From Streptomyces sp. NBC_01381 (GTDB lineage: Bacteria; Actinomycetota; Actinomycetes; Streptomycetales; Streptomycetaceae), in contig NZ_JAPEPI010000002.1 in assembly GCF_026340305.1 (NCBI RefSeq), forward strand, positions 930,001-994,000: a stretch of 64,000 nucleotides of DNA. Reading direction: 5' to 3'. Positions 59,484 through 64,000 of this stretch are shown in pieces (positions within the stretch are counted from its first letter, which is position 1; every line of letters begins with the position of its first letter). Below the pieces are notes generated by a model, which had not been told where the DNA came from, did no database searches, and was given only the letters and a program-made list of their open reading frames with translations. Both the position numbers and the translations under genes were made by a program.

Positions 59484-60488
59484 ATGACGGCACCATTGCA
59501 TGACACACCTGCGGACGCGGACCCGACCGAGGACGTCGCCCCCGCAGCTGGTGCAGGGGTGAAGAAGGTCGAGGGGCGGTCCCTCAAGCAGATCGCCTGG
59601 AACCGCCTGAAGCGGGACAAGGTCGCCCTGGCCGGCGGCATCACCGTGCTCGTCCTGGTCCTGGTCGCCGTCTTCGCGCCCCTGATCGTCTCCCTGCTGG
59701 GCCACCCGCCCAACGAGTTCCATCAGGAAGAGCTCGAAGACCTGACGAACCTGCCCAAGGGCGCGTTCGGCGGCATGAGCTGGGACTTCCTCTTCGGGGT
59801 CGAGCCCAACAAGGGCCGCGACGTCTTCAGCCGGATCGTCTACGGCGCCCGGATCTCCCTCCTGGTGGCGTTCCTCGCCGCCGTGGTGGCCGTGGTGCTC
59901 GGGACGTTCTTCGGCATCATCGCCGGCTACTTCGGCGGCTGGATCGACGCGCTGATCAGCCGGGTCATGGACGTGCTGCTCGCCTTCCCGCAGCTGCTCT
60001 TCGTGATCTCCCTGGTCTCCGTCCTCCCCGACGACCTGCTCGGGCTCACCGGCAGCGGCGTACGCATCGCCGTACTGATCCTGGTGATCGGCTTCTTCGG
60101 CTGGCCCTACGTCGGACGCATCGTGAGAGGCCAGACCCTCTCGCTGCGCGAACGCGAGTACGTGGAGGCGGCCCGCAGCCTCGGCGGCGGTCAACGGCAC
60201 ATCCTCTTCAAGGAGTTGCTGCCGAACCTGGTCGCACCGATCACGGTGTACGCGACGCTCATGATCCCCACCAACATCCTCACCGAAGCGGCGCTGAGCT
60301 TCCTCGGCGCGGGTGTGCGTCCGCCCACCGCCTCCTGGGGCGGCATGCTCCGGGACGCACTGGCGACGTACGAGCACGACCCGATGTTCATGGTCTTCCC
60401 CGGCCTGGCGATCTTTGTGACCGTGCTCGCCTTCAACCTCTTCGGTGACGGGCTGCGCGACGCCCTGGACCCCAAGGGAACTCGGTAA
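59484..60488 (+). CDS. Oligopeptide/dipeptide ABC transporter permease (DppC/OppC type)
   Basis: A 334-residue permease with six membrane segments after a cytosolic tail, the OppC_N segment (LKQIAWNRLKRDKVALAGGITVLVLVLV) and the BPD_transp_1 EAA loop (EYVEAARSLGGGQRHILFKELLPNL). It forms the channel with the DppB-type permease at 62482. ATG 59484 with GAGAGGGG upstream at 11-13 nt. It is the first gene of the operon, an unusual order (C, binding protein, B, D) compared with the commoner A-B-C-D-F. Confidence 0.94.
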   Translation: MTAPLHDTPADADPTEDVAPAAGAGVKKVEGRSLKQIAWNRLKRDKVALAGGITVLVLVLVAVFAPLIVSLLGHPPNEFHQEELEDLTNLPKGAFGGMSWDFLFGVEPNKGRDVFSRIVYGARISLLVAFLAAVVAVVLGTFFGIIAGYFGGWIDALISRVMDVLLAFPQLLFVISLVSVLPDDLLGLTGSGVRIAVLILVIGFFGWPYVGRIVRGQTLSLREREYVEAARSLGGGQRHILFKELLPNLVAPITVYATLMIPTNILTEAALSFLGAGVRPPTASWGGMLRDALATYEHDPMFMVFPGLAIFVTVLAFNLFGDGLRDALDPKGTR

Positions 60489-60593
60489 ACAGCTCCAACT
60501 GGCTTGCCCCTGCCGCAGCGTCAGGTGGCTCTTCCCATGGTTCTCAAGGCAGTCAAACGCCAAAAGGACCACGAATCTCGGAGGATGCGAGAA

Positions 60594-62360
60594 ATGCCCA
60601 CAGGTTCCTCTAAACGACGGCTCACCGCTGGCGCGGCCCTCGTCGTAGCGGCGCTGGTGACCACCACGGCGTGCGGCGGCGGCAGCGACGACGAAGACAG
60701 CAAGGGTGCCGGCTACGACGCGGCCATCGGCAAGGTCGCCAACAAGTCGACGAAGGCGGGCGGCACGCTCAAGTTCGTCGCCAAGCAGGACCTCGACTCG
60801 GCCGACCCGCAGCGCGCGTACTACGGCATGACGTGGGACTTCATGCGGTACTACACCCGCACGCTGATCACGTACGACACCAAGCCGGGTGCCGCGTCCA
60901 ACAAGCTCGTCCCCGACCTCGCCGAGTCCACGGCGAAGATCAGCGACGACGGCAAGACCTACACGTACAAGCTGCGTTCCGGGCTCACCTGGGAGGACGG
61001 CTCCAAGCTGACCTCCAAGGACATCAAGTACGGCATCGAGCGCATCTGGGCGACCAAGGTCATCACCGGTGGTCCCGCGTACCTGAAGACGACGCTTGAC
61101 CCCAAGGGCGAGTACAAGGGCCCCTACGAGGACAAGTCGAAGGACAAGCTGGGTCTGAAGGCGATCGAGACGCCGGACGACAACACCATCATCTTCAAGC
61201 TGCCCAAGAAGAACGGCGACTTCGAGCAGATGCTCGCGATGCCGTCGGGCACCCCGGTGAAGCAGTCCGAGGACACCGGCGCCAAGTACACCCAGCGCCC
61301 GTTCTCCTCCGGCCCGTACAAGTTCCAGAACTACAGCGCCGGCAAGAGCATCACGCTGGTCCGCAACAAGAACTGGAAGAAGGACTCGGACCCGGTCCGT
61401 CCCGCGCTGCCGGACAAGATCACGGTCACCATCTCGGCGAACCTCGAAGAGAACGACAAGCGCCTGATGGAAGGCGACTACGACATCGACATGAATGGCA
61501 CCGGCATGACCCAGTCGGGTCGCACCACCGCCATTCAGGATCACAAGGACAACGTCGACAACATGCAGACGGACTTCGTCCGTTACGTCGCCCTGGTGAC
61601 CAAGACCAAGCCGTTCGACAACGAGAACTGCCGCAAGGCCGTCTTCTACGCCACGGACTTCGCGGGCCTGCAGAAGACCCGTGGCGGTGAGATCGCCGCC
61701 GGTGAGATCGCCACCAGCGTCTTCCCGAAGTCCATCAAGGGCAACGACGACTACGACCCGTACGGGATCCTGAAGCGCAAGGGCAAGCCGGACGCCACCG
61801 CGGCCAAGGCCGAGCTCAAGAAGTGCGGCAAGCCGAGCGGCTTCGACACCAAGATCTCGGCCCGCACCAACCAGCCGGGCGAGGTGGACGCCGCCACGGC
61901 GCTCCAGGAGCAGCTGAAGAAGGTCGGCATCAACGCCGAGGTCGACCAGATCGACGGCGCCGACTCCTCCAGCATCACCGGTTCTCCCTCGGTGGTGAAG
62001 AAGCGCGGCATCGGCATGACGATGGCGGGCTGGGGTCCGGACTTCCCGACCGGTCAGGGCTACGCGCAGCCGCTGTTCGACAGCCGCTTCATCGCTGAGA
62101 ACGGCAACTACAACGAGTCGCAGATCGAGGAGCCGAAGGTCGACAAGTTCTTCGACGACGCGATCGCCGAGGTCGACCCCGAGAAGGCCGGTCAGATCTA
62201 CACCGACCTCGCTCACGAGATCGTCGACAAGGCCTACTGGATGCCCTTCATCTACGAGAAGAACATCTCGTGGCGCGGTTCGCGGGCGACCAACGTCTAC
62301 TCCTCCGCCGCCTACAGCGGCCGTTACGACTACATCTCGCTCGGTGTGAACGAGAAGTAG
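60594..62360 (+). CDS. Peptide-binding lipoprotein of ABC transporter (DppA/OppA-type, SBP_bac_5)
   Basis: A 588-residue lipoprotein (lipobox VTTTAC, Cys about 24) with a Gly/Ser/Asp linker, then the SBP_bac_5 fold: GTLKFVAKQDLDSADPQRAYYGMTWDFMRYY, AESTAKISDDGKTYTYKLRSGLTWEDGSKLTSKDIKYGIER, and FPTGQGYAQPLFDSRF. Extracytoplasmic capture of oligopeptides or dipeptides is the family role. ATG 60594 is favoured because GGAGG lies 9 nt upstream; ATG 60585 overlaps that site. Confidence 0.95.
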   Translation: MPTGSSKRRLTAGAALVVAALVTTTACGGGSDDEDSKGAGYDAAIGKVANKSTKAGGTLKFVAKQDLDSADPQRAYYGMTWDFMRYYTRTLITYDTKPGAASNKLVPDLAESTAKISDDGKTYTYKLRSGLTWEDGSKLTSKDIKYGIERIWATKVITGGPAYLKTTLDPKGEYKGPYEDKSKDKLGLKAIETPDDNTIIFKLPKKNGDFEQMLAMPSGTPVKQSEDTGAKYTQRPFSSGPYKFQNYSAGKSITLVRNKNWKKDSDPVRPALPDKITVTISANLEENDKRLMEGDYDIDMNGTGMTQSGRTTAIQDHKDNVDNMQTDFVRYVALVTKTKPFDNENCRKAVFYATDFAGLQKTRGGEIAAGEIATSVFPKSIKGNDDYDPYGILKRKGKPDATAAKAELKKCGKPSGFDTKISARTNQPGEVDAATALQEQLKKVGINAEVDQIDGADSSSITGSPSVVKKRGIGMTMAGWGPDFPTGQGYAQPLFDSRFIAENGNYNESQIEEPKVDKFFDDAIAEVDPEKAGQIYTDLAHEIVDKAYWMPFIYEKNISWRGSRATNVYSSAAYSGRYDYISLGVNEK

Positions 62361-62481
62361 TCCCGCCGCAAGGCCGTCCGTCCCACCGCCGAATCCCGCC
62401 AGTCCGAAGGGCAGGTGATGGCCCCGGGCGGTGGCCGGGACTCCTCACAAGGGGGTCCTGGCCACCGCCGGGCCGCGCACA

Positions 62482-63483
62482 GTGCTTGCTTATCTCATCC
62501 GGCGCCTGATCGCCGTTGTCATCATGGTGCTGGTCGTACTGCTCGCGACCTTCACCGTCTTCTTCATGCTGCCCAAGTGGGCGGGACAGGACATCGCCGT
62601 CCTCTTCGCCGGCAAGTCGTCCGGTGCCGAGCAGCTCGCGGGCATCCGGATCAAACTGGGCCTGGACGATCCTCTGCTCGTCCAGTTCTGGGACTTCGTC
62701 AAGGGCATCCCGATGGGGCGTGACTACGCCAACGGGGCCGACGTCACCCACTGCCCGGCCCCCTGCTTCGGATACTCCTTCCGTACCGAGGCCCCGGTCT
62801 GGGAGACCCTCAAGGACGCCCTGCCCGTCACCGCGGCGCTCGCCGCCGGTGCCTGTGTGCTGTGGCTGATCGCCGGTGTCGCCACCGGCGTGCTCTCCGC
62901 GCTCAAGCGGGGCACCGTCTGGGACCGTTCCGCGATGATCACCGCCCTCGGCGGCGTCTCGCTGCCGGTCTTCTTCACCGGCATGATCGCGATGGGGCTC
63001 TTCGTCCACACCCTTGGCTGGGTGGAGATCGAGGACACCCTCACCACGGACGATCCGATCAACATCTGGTTCGAGACGCTGATCCTGCCCTGGATCGTGC
63101 TCGCGTTCCTCAATGCCGCCATGTACGCGCGACTGACCCGCGCCACCATGCTGGAAGTGCTCGGCGAGGACTACATCCGCACCGCGCGCGCCAAGGGGCT
63201 CGGCGAGGCCACCGTCATCCGACGGCACGCGCTGCGCTCCGCCATGACGCCGATCCTCACGGTCTTCGGCCTCGACCTCGGTGTGCTCATGGGCGGCGCC
63301 GTCCTCACCGAGTCCACGTTCAACCTGCCGGGGCTCGGCCTCGAGGCGGTCAAGGCCATCAGCAACAAGGACCTGCCGGTGATCCTCGGCGTCACCTTGT
63401 GCGCATCGCTCGCGATCGCCCTCGCCAACCTCGTCGTCGACCTTCTGTACGCCGTCATCGACCCGCGAGTGAGGCTGGGATGA
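62482..63483 (+). CDS. Oligopeptide/dipeptide ABC transporter permease (DppB/OppB type)
   Basis: A 333-residue permease. The start VLAYLIRRLIAVVIMVLVVLLATFTVFFML is the standard DppB opening; the EAA loop is YIRTARAKGLGEATVIRRHALRSAMTPIL, with GGAVLTESTFNLPGLG afterwards. An exterior segment contains a Cys pair (THCPAPCFGYS). GTG 62482 matches the family start but has no clear ribosome binding site; GTG 62431 is possible. The stop overlaps the next gene's start (ATGA). Confidence 0.92.
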   Translation: MLAYLIRRLIAVVIMVLVVLLATFTVFFMLPKWAGQDIAVLFAGKSSGAEQLAGIRIKLGLDDPLLVQFWDFVKGIPMGRDYANGADVTHCPAPCFGYSFRTEAPVWETLKDALPVTAALAAGACVLWLIAGVATGVLSALKRGTVWDRSAMITALGGVSLPVFFTGMIAMGLFVHTLGWVEIEDTLTTDDPINIWFETLILPWIVLAFLNAAMYARLTRATMLEVLGEDYIRTARAKGLGEATVIRRHALRSAMTPILTVFGLDLGVLMGGAVLTESTFNLPGLGLEAVKAISNKDLPVILGVTLCASLAIALANLVVDLLYAVIDPRVRLG

Positions 63484-64000
63484 CCGATCTGCACAAGACC
63501 GGAGCGGCGGTCGGAGAACCCGTCGCCACCGCTTCGGACGCTCCCAGCGCCTTCCTCGAAGTACGCGATCTCAAGGTGCACTTCCCGACCGACGACGGCC
63601 TGGTCAAGTCCGTCGACGGGCTCAGCTTCCAGCTGGAGAAGGGCAAGACCCTCGGCATCGTCGGCGAGTCGGGATCCGGCAAGTCCGTCACCTCGCTCGG
63701 CATCCTCGGCCTGCACACCGCAGGGCAGTACGGCCGCCGCAGGGCGCAGCTCTCCGGTGAGATCTGGCTGAACGGCACGGAGCTGCTGACCGCGGACCCG
63801 AACGAGGTGCGCAAGCTGCGTGGCCGCGACATGGCGATGATCTTCCAGGACCCGCTGTCCGCGCTGCACCCGTACTACTCCATCGGCAAGCAGATCATGG
63901 AGGCGTACCGGGTCCACCACAACGTGGACAAGAAGGCCGCCCGCAAGCGCGCCATCGAGATGCTCGACCGGGTGGGCATCCCCCAGCCGGACAAGCGGGT
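63480..64000 (+). CDS. Oligopeptide/dipeptide ABC transporter ATP-binding protein (DppD type), partial
   Basis: The first ~173 residues of an oligopeptide-transport ATPase that continues past the right edge. Seen are FLEVRDLKVHFPTDDGLVKSVDGLSFQL, Walker A GESGSGKSVTSLGILGL and the Q-loop with MAMIFQDPLSALHPYYSIGKQI, all typical of DppD/OppD. It starts in an ATGA overlap with the permease gene. A DppF-type partner ATPase probably follows outside the window. Confidence 0.94.
   Translation, partial: MTDLHKTGAAVGEPVATASDAPSAFLEVRDLKVHFPTDDGLVKSVDGLSFQLEKGKTLGIVGESGSGKSVTSLGILGLHTAGQYGRRRAQLSGEIWLNGTELLTADPNEVRKLRGRDMAMIFQDPLSALHPYYSIGKQIMEAYRVHHNVDKKAARKRAIEMLDRVGIPQPDKR

Noticed and set aside
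59430-62216. 928-codon minus-strand frame opposite the transporter genes
   Set aside because: Low-complexity Val/Asp/Arg/Leu antisense shadow of DppC and the binding protein; no start or homology signal.

Overview
This 64 kb window is high-GC actinobacterial DNA, almost certainly a Streptomyces chromosome. The evidence is strong G/C bias at third codon positions, many GTG/TTG starts, ATGA-coupled operons, leaderless-looking promoters, lipoprotein-rich secretion and typical Streptomyces families. From memory, the backbone order (treS-glgE-glgP ... glgX ... sdaA-glyA-gcvH-gcvT-sseB-opp) resembles the S. coelicolor SCO5442-SCO5480 region, with extra genes inserted between blocks. No tRNA, rRNA, CRISPR array or intact insertion sequence was seen.

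Layout. 1-7.6 kb: alpha-glucan/trehalose metabolism (treS partial, glgE, glgP), with a secreted subtilisin and a SnoaL-like protein between. 7.6-11.5 kb: accessory island with a DUF4246 (mostly fungal) putative oxygenase abutting a 5'-truncated Rhs polymorphic-toxin gene and a frameshifted possible immunity gene. 11.5-15.6 kb: two tandem secreted thermolysin-like (M4) peptidases. 15.6-18.4 kb: a CsoR-type copper operator, a His-rich cytosolic protein, a 43-codon ORF, a 15-bp hairpin and an MFS transporter. 18.4-22.8 kb: an asymmetric heterodimeric ABC exporter, one half carrying an 18-bp/6-residue tandem repeat and the other a Gly-rich linker. 23-26.6 kb: an ABC-2 transporter plus a NarL-type two-component system. 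26.6-28.9 kb: glgX. 29-31.7 kb: two tandem L,D-transpeptidase lipoproteins. 31.8-36.4 kb: enoyl-CoA hydratase, a possible small RNA, an anti-sigma-like ATPase, a NodB-like and a beta-propeller lipoprotein, and a GH25 muramidase containing a long intragenic hairpin. 36.4-46.1 kb: redox enzymes with a divergent AraC regulator, an ECF sigma factor with a CU044_5270 partner, a MerR regulator divergent from two membrane proteins with a clear palindromic operator, a stand-alone LeuA regulatory domain coupled to an ABC ATPase, an EF-hand protein, a GNAT protein and a ricin-like secreted protein. 46.1-51.8 kb: a decayed wHTH fragment, an OmpR-type two-component pair and two exported hydrolase lipoproteins. 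51.7-56.4 kb: serine/glycine metabolism (sdaA, glyA, gcvH, gcvT) headed by a tandem glycine riboswitch. 56.6-59.2 kb: a P-loop protein and two SseB-family proteins. 59.5-64 kb: an oligopeptide/dipeptide ABC transporter running off the right edge.

How the genes work together. TreS, GlgE, GlgP and GlgX interconvert trehalose, maltose-1-phosphate and alpha-glucan. The riboswitch-led gcvT-gcvH-glyA genes cleave excess glycine and make serine, which SdaA deaminates; the neighbouring SseB proteins are also linked by family to serine tolerance. Secreted peptidases plus the Opp system suggest scavenging of extracellular protein. The L,D-transpeptidases, NodB-like protein and GH25 enzyme are cell-wall functions. 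Start sites were chosen from Shine-Dalgarno spacing where possible; uncertain ones are flagged.
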